A program made the translations under genes and the position numbers. Positions 1-6,056 of a stretch of DNA of 10,568 nt are shown here, in pieces. The DNA is from an uncultured Clostridia bacterium (GTDB lineage: Bacteria; Bacillota; Clostridia; Christensenellales; Borkfalkiaceae): assembly GCA_904501795.1 (NCBI GenBank), contig CAJGCK010000040.1, positions 1-10,568 of the forward strand, read 5' to 3'. The notes below the pieces were generated by a model that was not told the origin of the DNA, ran no database searches, and saw nothing but the letters and a program-made list of their open reading frames with translations. How positions within the stretch are numbered: position 1 is the first letter of the stretch; every line of letters begins with the position of its first letter.

Positions 1-84
1 CCTTTTTTTTTATTATATCACAATCTAAATTATTTTTCAAGTGTTTTTAATATAGTAATTTTTTTGGCATAAACACGTTTAACG

Positions 85-113
85 TTGTATTTTTTTTAAT
101 TATTTGCTATAAT
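85..113 (+). promoter_or_regulatory. Sigma-A-type promoter for the PPTase-mrp operon
   Basis: A -10 TATAAT lies at 108-113, preceded by TGC (extended -10, 105-107). Seventeen bases upstream, TTGTAT at 85-90 is a weak -35 that keeps only the TTG. Transcription would start near 119-121, at the A of the first codon, so the message would be leaderless or nearly so. Confidence 0.6.
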
Positions 114-120
114 AAAATAA

Positions 121-708
121 ATGGTAAAAGTTTTTTATTATAAATTTGATAATCAATTTAATTTTTCTATTAGTGACGTTAAAAATAGGGAAAGAAAAAG
201 TTATTTAGAAAGTATTAATGATAAAAAAAGGCAAAAACAAAGTTTAGTAGTTTGGTTACTGCTTGAAAGAATCCTTAATAATTACTATCCAAATATTAAC
301 GTCGATTTATTAACTTGTGATAATGGCAAGTGGTATATAAAATCAAACGAAATATTTTTTTCTTTATCACATACTGAAAACTCAGTAGTAGTTGCGCTTT
401 CAGCTAATCCCGTTGGTGTAGATATAGAGTTTGCATCGAATAAAATAATTAAGAGTAAAAACTATATTTCTAGACTAAAACAATTTTTAAAAGAGAAAAA
501 GATTGGGAACGAGGCGATTTTTTTAACAAACGTTTGGACGAAAAGCGAGGCTATTTATAAATTGTCGCTAAACGAAGGATATTTTTCAAATAAGATAATA
601 GACTATATAAACGACAAGCCGTTAGTTTTGTCCGTATGTTCTAATAAAGATATTAAAGTAGAAATTAATAGAGTAAATATAATTAAGGTAAAAGGAGATA
701 ATTTATGA
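121..708 (+). CDS. Sfp-type 4'-phosphopantetheinyl transferase
   Basis: It transfers the phosphopantetheine arm of coenzyme A to a serine of acyl, peptidyl or aryl carrier proteins, in the cytoplasm. Seen in the 195-residue product: FSLSHT at 80-85, GVDIE at 99-103, and W139-TKSEAIYK with E143 and K147. These are the three conserved blocks of the Sfp/AcpT superfamily; D101, E103 and E143 correspond to the Mg ligands. It is somewhat shorter than Sfp itself (about 224 residues). The ATG at 121 is chosen because the N-terminus begins in the usual V-x-V/hydrophobic style and no internal start has a ribosome binding site. There is also no Shine-Dalgarno before 121, and the -10 ends only 7 bases upstream. 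The stop overlaps the mrp start by ATGA. No NRPS, PKS or other carrier-protein gene is visible nearby, so its target is unknown. Confidence 0.9.
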   Translation: MVKVFYYKFDNQFNFSISDVKNRERKSYLESINDKKRQKQSLVVWLLLERILNNYYPNINVDLLTCDNGKWYIKSNEIFFSLSHTENSVVVALSANPVGVDIEFASNKIIKSKNYISRLKQFLKEKKIGNEAIFLTNVWTKSEAIYKLSLNEGYFSNKIIDYINDKPLVLSVCSNKDIKVEINRVNIIKVKGDNL

Positions 709-1526
709 GCGAAAATTGTACGCACGACTGTTCAACGTGCAAGGAAAATTGTTCGGAAAGAAAAATTCCCATCGAAAAATTAAACGAATTAAGTAAAGTT
801 AAAAAGGTTATAGGTGTTGTTAGTGGTAAAGGTGGCGTAGGTAAATCGCTTGTTACGGGACTACTTGCAACGTTGTTTCAGCGAAATGGTCATTCTACCG
901 CTATTTTAGACGCTGATATAACAGGCCCTTCTATCCCTAAAATGTTCGGTATAACTAAAAAAGCCACTTGTTTTAACGAAAACTTAATAGTCCCAAGAAA
1001 AAGTGCTTCCGGCGTTCAAATTATGAGTATTAATTTGCTTATGGAAAATGATACAGACCCTGTTGTTTGGCGTGGCCCAGTTATTGCCGGCGCAGTTAAA
1101 CAATTTTGGACGGACGTTGTTTGGCAAGACGTTGATTATATGTTTGTTGATATGCCTCCCGGAACGGGCGACGTTCCGCTAACTGTCTTTCAATCGTTGC
1201 CGATATCTGGCATAGTTATTGTTACTTCTCCGCAAGAATTAGTTTCTATGATAGTAGGGAAAGCGGTTAAAATGGCAAACATGATGAATATACCTATTCT
1301 TGGTATCGTAGAAAACTTTTCTTATTTTTCTTGCCCCGATTGTGGCAAAAAAATCAATTTGTTTGGTGATAGTAAAATAGAAAACGTCGCTAAATCGTTT
1401 AATATTTCTAACGTTTCTAAAATACCTATTGATACTGAATTAGCAAAATTGTGCGATGACGGAAAAATCGAGTTGTTTACTGGTGATTATCTGGAAAATA
1501 TGTTAGACATAATAGAAAAATCATAA
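705..1526 (+). CDS. mrp: Mrp/NBP35-family P-loop ATPase, iron-sulfur cluster carrier
   Basis: This family of cytoplasmic P-loop ATPases binds a bridging 4Fe-4S cluster as a dimer and delivers it to apo-proteins. Seen in the 273 residues: an N-terminal cysteine group C5-x3-C9-x2-C12-x3-C16; a deviant Walker A, GKGGVGKS, at 41-48; DADITGPSIP at 69-78; MPPGTGD at 150-156; and CPDC at 210-213, the CxxC that holds the bridging cluster in Mrp proteins. The N-terminal cysteines recall Nbp35 but with different spacing. Many bacterial Mrp proteins carry an N-terminal DUF59 domain instead, which is absent here. AAAGGAG at 691-697, seven bases before ATG 705, is a strong ribosome binding site, and the ATGA overlap implies translational coupling to the PPTase. 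No clear terminator follows. Confidence 0.93.
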   Translation: MSENCTHDCSTCKENCSERKIPIEKLNELSKVKKVIGVVSGKGGVGKSLVTGLLATLFQRNGHSTAILDADITGPSIPKMFGITKKATCFNENLIVPRKSASGVQIMSINLLMENDTDPVVWRGPVIAGAVKQFWTDVVWQDVDYMFVDMPPGTGDVPLTVFQSLPISGIVIVTSPQELVSMIVGKAVKMANMMNIPILGIVENFSYFSCPDCGKKINLFGDSKIENVAKSFNISNVSKIPIDTELAKLCDDGKIELFTGDYLENMLDIIEKS

Positions 1527-1579
1527 GAAATAACCCAAATTTTTACAGTAAATAACATAGATTACTATAGTAAAAACGT

Positions 1580-1608
1580 TTGACCCGCGAACATTTGTTT
1601 GGTATAAT
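1580..1608 (+). promoter_or_regulatory. Promoter of the SOS polymerase-yolD cassette
   Basis: TTGACC at 1580-1585 and TATAAT at 1603-1608 are separated by exactly 17 bases. One LexA-like box lies in the spacer and a second just after the -10. The predicted start of transcription is near 1615, giving a leader of about 28 bases before GTG 1643. Confidence 0.8.
1588..1601 (+). promoter_or_regulatory. LexA (DinR) box 1
   Basis: The sequence CGAACATTTGTTTG fits the Gram-positive SOS box (CGAACRNRYGTTYC) at 12 of 14 positions. It fills the space between the -35 and -10, so bound LexA would block polymerase. The repressor gene is not in this window. Confidence 0.7.
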
Positions 1609-1613
1609 AAAAC

Positions 1614-1627
1614 TAAACAAACGTTCG
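1614..1627 (-). promoter_or_regulatory. LexA (DinR) box 2, inverted relative to box 1
   Basis: Read on the minus strand it is CGAACGTTTGTTTA. That is 12 of 14 identical to box 1 and 12 of 14 to the SOS consensus. Its centre is 26 bases from that of box 1, and it covers the predicted transcription start. With box 1 it forms an imperfect inverted repeat around the -10. Confidence 0.6.
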
Positions 1628-1642
1628 GGGGTGTTTTTATTT

Positions 1643-2908
1643 GTGCCAAATACAGATAAGACTTATTTTTGCATAGATATGAAGTCTTTTTTTGCTTCGG
1701 TAGAGTGTGCGGAGCGTGGACTTAATCCCTTTGAGACAAGGCTTGTTGTGGTAGATGAAACTAGGGGAAAAGGCGCAATTTGTTTGGCTGTCACACCGAA
1801 ACTTAAAGAAGATGGAGTGCCTAATAGGTGTAGATTGTTTCAAATTCCCGAAGGTTTAGAATATATTTGTGCTAAACCGAGAATGAGAAAGTATATAGAA
1901 TATGCAAGCGAAATATACGCTATATACTTAAAATACGTTGATAAAAACGATATACACGTGTATTCTATAGACGAATGTTTTTTAGACGTTACGGATTACG
2001 TAAAACTATATAAAACTACTAAATTTGAGTTTGCAAAAAAACTAATGAACGAGATTTGGTCTTCTCTAGGCGTTCCTTCTACCGTGGGCATAGGTACGAA
2101 CTTGTTTTTGTCAAAAATTGCGCTAGATATTACGGCAAAAAAAACTACAGAACGCATAGGTTTTTTAGATGAAGAATTGTTTAAAAAAACGCTTTGGCAT
2201 CATAAACCTATAACAGATTTTTGGCAAATATCTTTCGGTACGGCAAAAAGGCTTGCAAAAATGGGCATTAGCGATTTGTATGAGATAACCCGTTATCCAG
2301 AGCGTTTGTTGTATAAAGAATTCGGTATAAATGCCGAGTTATTAATCGACCACGCTAACGGTATAGAAACTTGTACGATAAAAGATATAAAAAACTACAA
2401 ATCTAAAAGTAAATCAATATCGTCTTCACAAATACTTTTTGAAGATTATACTTTTGATAAAGCTCGAATCGTATTAGGCGAGATGGTTAGAGACGGGGCG
2501 TATGAACTGATAAGACAAAAGTTGGTAACTAGTAGCGTTAATTTTTTTATAGGGTATTCCGATAATCAAATACCACCTACCAAAGTGCACGTAAAACTAT
2601 TACAAAACACTAATTTATCTTCGATAATGTATTTGCCGATAATAAAAGCGTTTGATGAAAACGTTATAAAAGGCGAACTAATACGTAGGTTAGGGATAGA
2701 TTTTAACGATTTATTAGACGAAAAGTATGAAAAGTACGATTTATTTACTAAAACAAGCGAAGTTTCTAAATTAAAAAGGGTAGAAAACGAAGTGGTCTTG
2801 CTTAAAGAAAGATTTGGCAAAAATTCCATGTTGCGTGGCGCAGATCTTCAAGCAGGCGCAACGGCAAAGATAAGAAACGGTTTGATAGGGGGACACAACG
2901 GTGAATAG
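1643..2908 (+). CDS. Y-family translesion DNA polymerase (DinB/UvrX-like)
   Basis: An error-prone polymerase that copies past damaged bases. Numbered from GTG 1643 (421 residues): motif I FCIDMKSFFASVE with catalytic D12; YSIDECFLDV with D110 and E111; GIGTNLFLSKIA at 149-160 including K158; and a C-terminal little-finger region with KYDLF (about 355-359), which resembles the beta-clamp-binding QLxLF motif. The tail LRGADLQAGAT...IGGHNGE is typical of Firmicute UvrX/UmuC-like members. The frame is open upstream to 1580, but that stretch is the promoter. GTG 1643 is preferred because GGGGGTG at 1627-1633 lies nine bases before it and the catalytic domain begins directly after. The SOS boxes in the promoter imply LexA control, and yolD overlaps downstream. 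Exact subfamily (DinB versus UvrX/YqjW) is not certain. Confidence 0.92.
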   Translation: MPNTDKTYFCIDMKSFFASVECAERGLNPFETRLVVVDETRGKGAICLAVTPKLKEDGVPNRCRLFQIPEGLEYICAKPRMRKYIEYASEIYAIYLKYVDKNDIHVYSIDECFLDVTDYVKLYKTTKFEFAKKLMNEIWSSLGVPSTVGIGTNLFLSKIALDITAKKTTERIGFLDEELFKKTLWHHKPITDFWQISFGTAKRLAKMGISDLYEITRYPERLLYKEFGINAELLIDHANGIETCTIKDIKNYKSKSKSISSSQILFEDYTFDKARIVLGEMVRDGAYELIRQKLVTSSVNFFIGYSDNQIPPTKVHVKLLQNTNLSSIMYLPIIKAFDENVIKGELIRRLGIDFNDLLDEKYEKYDLFTKTSEVSKLKRVENEVVLLKERFGKNSMLRGADLQAGATAKIRNGLIGGHNGE

Positions 2909-3218
2909 ACAGGATAGGGCCAAACAATTCGCCCCGTTCGACGCGCTTAAAGGTCTTAAAGAAGCGCTAAGAGAAAAAGAGCTTCTTCATTTTTCCCAAA
3001 GCAAGAAAGAAGTTTGTGAAGACTTAGCGTGCGAAATACAAAATACGCTTGTTAGAATTAACAAGGGCGATACTGTTAAACTAAAGCACTATAAAGACGG
3101 GTTTTACGTTGAATTTAACGGCGTGGTTGAAAAAAGATGTGACGTGTGTAGATATTTTATTGTTTCTAGCGAAAAAATATTTTACGATGATTTATATGAA
3201 ATTAAATTAATCAAATAA
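2901..3218 (+). CDS. YolD-like protein, SOS polymerase partner
   Basis: A 105-residue protein with DRAKQFAPFDALKGL at residues 5-19, the N-terminal signature of the YolD-like family, followed by an alpha segment and a beta-rich C-terminal half. In Bacillus and Clostridia, yolD-like genes sit beside SOS Y-family polymerases, and members are thought to modulate or assist them, though the mechanism is poorly known. GTG 2901 overlaps the polymerase stop by 8 bases and is preceded by AGGGGGA at 2887-2893, seven bases away, so the two are translationally coupled. The same LexA-type promoter should control both. The hairpin at 3220-3248 ends the unit. Confidence 0.85.
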   Translation: MNRQDRAKQFAPFDALKGLKEALREKELLHFSQSKKEVCEDLACEIQNTLVRINKGDTVKLKHYKDGFYVEFNGVVEKRCDVCRYFIVSSEKIFYDDLYEIKLIK

Positions 3219-3219
3219 T

Positions 3220-3248
3220 AAAAGCCACCGCTTAAAACGGTGGCTTTT
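3220..3248. terminator. Bidirectional intrinsic terminator between convergent genes
   Basis: Arms AAAAGCCACCG (3220-3230) and CGGTGGCTTTT (3238-3248) pair perfectly over 11 bases around a 7-base loop. The + side ends in TTTT, and the - side in TTTTATTATTT. It lies 2 bases after the yolD stop and 20 bases after the hydrolase stop, serving both. Confidence 0.9.
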
Positions 3249-3267
3249 GACGTTGTATGATTTATGA

Positions 3268-5127
3268 TTAAAAAGTTAACTCGAAAATACTGTGAATGTC
3301 TAGTTTTTTTATGGATATAACAGTTTTTTTATTATCCGTTTTAACGGTAAATTCTTCATTAAGTGGGCTAATTACTTTTTTACATGGCTTATTAATTGTG
3401 ATCTCAACGTCGTTAATTACGGGTATATCGTCGTAAACTAATACGCCTAACGAATGCCTGCCCTGATTCATATTGATTACGTTCAAATAGACAAAATCAC
3501 CACCATCTTGAATGGTAACGTCTATATTACGTTTATTCAAGGTCACTAAAGGCGTTATTAATGATGAAACTACTTCGCTTATAAAATTAACTAGTTGGAA
3601 AGACCTATATGAATAATAAAGCGGACCTAAGTCAAAGGGTATAAAGGTAACACTACCTTTTTGAGTGCAAACGGTTTTATAAGAAGGAGCAATTTTATGT
3701 TTGTTGTCGCACAAATCGTATAAACCGCCCGAACCATCAAGCAAATCAACAAAACTAGCGATTTCGCCTTCAACCCAATTATTAATAGCGGTGAACTTAT
3801 CGGTGTTATCTTTCAAGAAAATTCTGTTGTTATTAATAATACCGCCTGTTTTAACTGAAAGTTTACTTGCGAAATCTTGCGTGTTTTTTATGCCACACAC
3901 AACCAATTTACCACCGTTTTTAGCGTAGTTAATAAGGTTGTTTTGCATTTCATCAGTAATATCTTCCCATTCAGGAACGGCTAAAACGGGGTATTTAGCA
4001 AAATTATCTTTCTCAAACTCCATAATTACGTTTGCAGTAAATTGCGCGTCTAATATACCGTGAAGTATCCCCATTACAGGCACAGTTGCGCCAGCCGCAT
4101 TAAATACGTTTGCTTTTTTATAATATGAATTTTCTGAATAAAATACACCGACTTGAGCGATTGATGGTTTTCTATATAAAATAAATCTATCCTTAACAAA
4201 ATCACTCAAAGAAATCAAATAATCGGTGTTAACAACCCTTGCGCTACCATCTTTAAGTTGTGGGAAATAAATTTGGAAACCACCGCCAAGACTCATTATA
4301 ACCGCAGCTTCCTGCATTAATTGAACGGAAGATTTGTCAACAAAATGGGTTTTTTCAAACGACCAAGACATCAAGTCCCAAGTAATACCCCTGTTAGCAA
4401 CGCATCTTGCTTCGTATCTTGCGTTGTGCGTGCTGTCGTTGGGGAGAATATCGCCTGAAATATAGTCAACGTTAATTTCGGGCTTGCCAGGAACGTATGA
4501 AGAATATAGCCAGTTGCTAATTACCTTAAAATTTGGGTTATATGCATGCAGTTCGTCCGTATATTTTTTAACGTAGTCGAAAAATGCTTGACGCATAATT
4601 TGATCGTGTTCTTCTTTTGTTATGTTTTCGTGTAAATATGGCTTTGCTAGATCAGAATAATCTCTTCTAACAGCCCAACAGTCTCCGTCAACCCATACGC
4701 CAGCAATATTGTATTCATCAATAAGTTCTTTTAACTGTGGAACAAGTAAGGTTTCACAATAGTTGCCAAATAAAGACATTCTATCGCCAACACTTCCGTC
4801 TTCGTTTACTTGCGCTTCGTTAGGATGATTTTTAACGTAAGATTTATCTGCAACACCTGAATAATGAACGTATAGGGGAATATTGTGTTTTTTACAAGCA
4901 TCCGCCCAAACGCGTAGGTTATCTTTAACGAGTTTTTTAGCGGGAGTACCTACTTTAGTTGGAAAACAAGCTAACCCACCGTGCCCTTTACAATCGCACT
5001 GAATAAAATTTGGTTTTGCTTTTAATAAAAAGTTTTCAATTCCTTCAATGGTTGTATTTGCACCGATTTCATAATCGTTACCAGCGTGAAAATCAAAGTG
5101 TAAACCAAAAAATCTACTATTATCCAT
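3268..5127 (-). CDS. Putative TIM-barrel glycoside hydrolase with GH42-type trimerisation-like domain
   Basis: A 619-residue protein without signal peptide or membrane segment, so probably cytoplasmic. The N-terminal half (about 1-330) looks like a TIM barrel: FFGLHFDFHAG (6-16), FIQCDCKGHGG (41-51), LYVHYSG (85-91) and GVWVDGDCW (143-151), where D147 or D149 is a plausible catalytic acid. Residues about 335-430 (GVFYSENSYY... to GGKLVVCG) resemble the amidotransferase-like middle domain of GH42 beta-galactosidases, and the remainder is beta-rich. I relate it to the hypothetical glycosyl hydrolase 6 / alpha-L-fucosidase-like group, but the substrate cannot be assigned. ATG 5127 has GGAG at 5139-5136, eight bases upstream. 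It lies 92 bases downstream of the AraC-type regulator gene, behind that gene's terminator, with its own promoter and TTGTCT repeats. Confidence 0.72.
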   Translation of the reverse strand: MDNSRFFGLHFDFHAGNDYEIGANTTIEGIENFLLKAKPNFIQCDCKGHGGLACFPTKVGTPAKKLVKDNLRVWADACKKHNIPLYVHYSGVADKSYVKNHPNEAQVNEDGSVGDRMSLFGNYCETLLVPQLKELIDEYNIAGVWVDGDCWAVRRDYSDLAKPYLHENITKEEHDQIMRQAFFDYVKKYTDELHAYNPNFKVISNWLYSSYVPGKPEINVDYISGDILPNDSTHNARYEARCVANRGITWDLMSWSFEKTHFVDKSSVQLMQEAAVIMSLGGGFQIYFPQLKDGSARVVNTDYLISLSDFVKDRFILYRKPSIAQVGVFYSENSYYKKANVFNAAGATVPVMGILHGILDAQFTANVIMEFEKDNFAKYPVLAVPEWEDITDEMQNNLINYAKNGGKLVVCGIKNTQDFASKLSVKTGGIINNNRIFLKDNTDKFTAINNWVEGEIASFVDLLDGSGGLYDLCDNKHKIAPSYKTVCTQKGSVTFIPFDLGPLYYSYRSFQLVNFISEVVSSLITPLVTLNKRNIDVTIQDGGDFVYLNVINMNQGRHSLGVLVYDDIPVINDVEITINKPCKKVISPLNEEFTVKTDNKKTVISIKKLDIHSIFELTF

Positions 5128-5160
5128 TTATACATCTCCATATTAACTTGTTTTTCATTT

Positions 5161-5189
5161 ATATTAAAATAAAAAAAGTTGCTTTTCAA
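5161..5189 (-). promoter_or_regulatory. Promoter of the glycoside hydrolase gene
   Basis: On the minus strand TTGAAA (5189-5184) and TAATAT (5166-5161) are 17 bases apart, with transcription expected near 5154. The -35 directly follows TTGTC of the proximal operator copy, the arrangement expected of an AraC-type activator touching polymerase. It also overlaps the regulator gene's terminator. Confidence 0.55.
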
Positions 5190-5203
5190 GACAAAAAGCA
5201 ACT
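5165..5203 (-). terminator. Intrinsic terminator of the araC-family gene
   Basis: On the minus strand, arms AGTTGCTTTT (5203-5194) and AAAAGCAACT (5186-5177) form 10 perfect pairs around a 7-base loop TGTCTTG. They are followed by TTTTTTTATTTT. The loop is the promoter-proximal operator copy, so terminator, operator and -35 of the next gene share the same bases. Confidence 0.8.
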
Positions 5204-5216
5204 AAATTTAAGACAA
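5188..5216 (-). promoter_or_regulatory. TTGTCTT direct-repeat operator before the hydrolase gene
   Basis: TTGTCTT occurs on the minus strand at 5216-5210 and again at 5194-5188, 22 bases apart (two helical turns). The same pair with the same period occurs upstream of the regulator gene. AraC-family proteins, with two HTH motifs per monomer, commonly bind such direct repeats. Assignment to the adjacent regulator is inference. Confidence 0.55.
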
Positions 5217-5219
5217 ATA

Positions 5220-5972
5220 TTAATTTTTTCTAAAATCCGAAGGGGTATTATTTATTTTTGAATAAAAAATTCTATTAAACGAACGAAGAGAGCCAAAACC
5301 ACAAAGAAATGCAATTTCAGTAATAGAAAGGTCAGTTGATTTTAGGAGTGAGATACTTTTTTGTACCTTAACGTTATTAATAAAATCGCCTATTTTGACG
5401 CCGATATATTTTGAAAAAATCTTTCTTAACGAAAGTGGCGATATACCGATTTTTTTTGAAATAGTGCCAATAGAAAGATCGTTATCTAAATTTAAATAAA
5501 TGTATCTCATGGCCTTAGAAAAAACTTCGGCGTGAGTTGACGAAATTGATTGTGCTATATTTTCGCTTAGGAAAGCATGAAATAAGGTGTACAATAAATT
5601 TTCTACAATTAATTCACTATTATTTTCCATAACGTCAACTAGAAGTTTATTAAGATAATCAAACGTTATTTTATCTAGTTTAAAATTGTATTTAGCAAAA
5701 GAAAAGGGAGCAAATTTTGAGCATAACTTTTCAGCAACCGAGTAGTTAAACATAATAACTTTGCCTTCTGAATTTTCATCCACAGAAAAACTATGTGGGT
5801 GAAATGGTAAAATAAGGCTCGCTTCTCCAACAAATATGGTCTCACAAAATCCTTCGTGAAAAACGTTAATTTTTCCTTTTGTTGCAATAATAAATTCTAG
5901 TTCACTGTTGACGTGATAGGGACAATTAAGATTGTTAGTAATTATTTGAAATTCGTTTTCAATGTACTTCAT
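5220..5972 (-). CDS. AraC-family transcriptional regulator
   Basis: A 250-residue regulator. The N-terminal part (about 1-145) has the pattern of a cupin-like ligand-sensing domain (YHVNSELEFIIATKGKINVFHEG, then LILPFHPHSFSV). The C-terminal 100 residues form the double helix-turn-helix: DLSIGTISKKIGISPLSLRKIFSKYIG is the first, and STDLSITEIAFLCGFGSLRSFNRIFYSKINNTPSDFRK the second, with the usual family pattern I-A-x-x-C-G-F and the F-N-R-x-F stretch. ATG 5972 is preceded by AAGG eight bases upstream on the minus strand. It lies between the hydrolase gene (downstream, same strand) and the permease gene (divergent), and both control regions share the TTGTCT repeats. It probably senses a sugar or glycoside and activates both, while its own promoter contains the operator and may be self-repressed. 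Confidence 0.93.
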   Translation of the reverse strand: MKYIENEFQIITNNLNCPYHVNSELEFIIATKGKINVFHEGFCETIFVGEASLILPFHPHSFSVDENSEGKVIMFNYSVAEKLCSKFAPFSFAKYNFKLDKITFDYLNKLLVDVMENNSELIVENLLYTLFHAFLSENIAQSISSTHAEVFSKAMRYIYLNLDNDLSIGTISKKIGISPLSLRKIFSKYIGVKIGDFINNVKVQKSISLLKSTDLSITEIAFLCGFGSLRSFNRIFYSKINNTPSDFRKN

Positions 5973-5989
5973 ATATTTTACCTTAAATA

Positions 5990-6018
5990 TTGTCTCAATA
6001 TTTTATCATTTTTGTCTT
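5990..6018 (+). promoter_or_regulatory. TTGTCT direct-repeat operator between regulator and permease genes
   Basis: TTGTCTC at 5990-5996 and TTGTCTT at 6012-6018 are 22 bases apart, oriented toward the permease gene. Between them and the pair before the hydrolase gene, both TTGTCT cores and the TTT before the second copy are conserved. The second copy abuts the permease -35 and lies in the spacer of the regulator promoter; the first lies at the regulator's predicted transcription start. Confidence 0.55.
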
Positions 6019-6028
6019 GTTTTGTAAA
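6000..6028 (-). promoter_or_regulatory. Promoter of the araC-family gene
   Basis: On the minus strand TTTACA (6028-6023) and TAAAAT (6005-6000) are 17 bases apart, with TGA before the -10 (extended -10). Transcription would start near 5993, inside the first operator copy. The second copy fills the spacer, consistent with autorepression. Confidence 0.6.
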
Positions 6029-6045
6029 TAGTTAAGGTATAAAAT
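6017..6045 (+). promoter_or_regulatory. Promoter of the EamA permease gene
   Basis: TTGTTT (6017-6022) and TAAAAT (6040-6045) are 17 bases apart. The -35 follows directly on TTGTC of the operator, the same geometry as at the hydrolase promoter. Transcription is expected near 6052, only about 5 bases before ATG 6057. Confidence 0.5.
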
Positions 6046-6056
6046 TTATTTAAAAT

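Noticed and set aside
1..20. T-run at the left edge as a terminator tail of an upstream gene
   Set aside because: Any stem would lie outside the window, so it cannot be judged.
1540..1576. Hairpin after mrp (TTTTTAC and AGTAA pairing with TTACT and GTAAAAA)
   Set aside because: The arms are interrupted by a 3-base bulge, have almost no G-C pairs, and no T-run follows; not supported as a terminator.
1580..1642. N-terminal extension of the polymerase from TTG 1580
   Set aside because: This stretch holds the -35, -10 and LexA boxes; a strong ribosome binding site precedes GTG 1643, and the family starts at the catalytic domain.
5010..5261. Open frame on the + strand across the hydrolase start and regulator terminator
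   Set aside because: It is low-complexity, runs through a promoter and terminator, and overlaps two supported genes.
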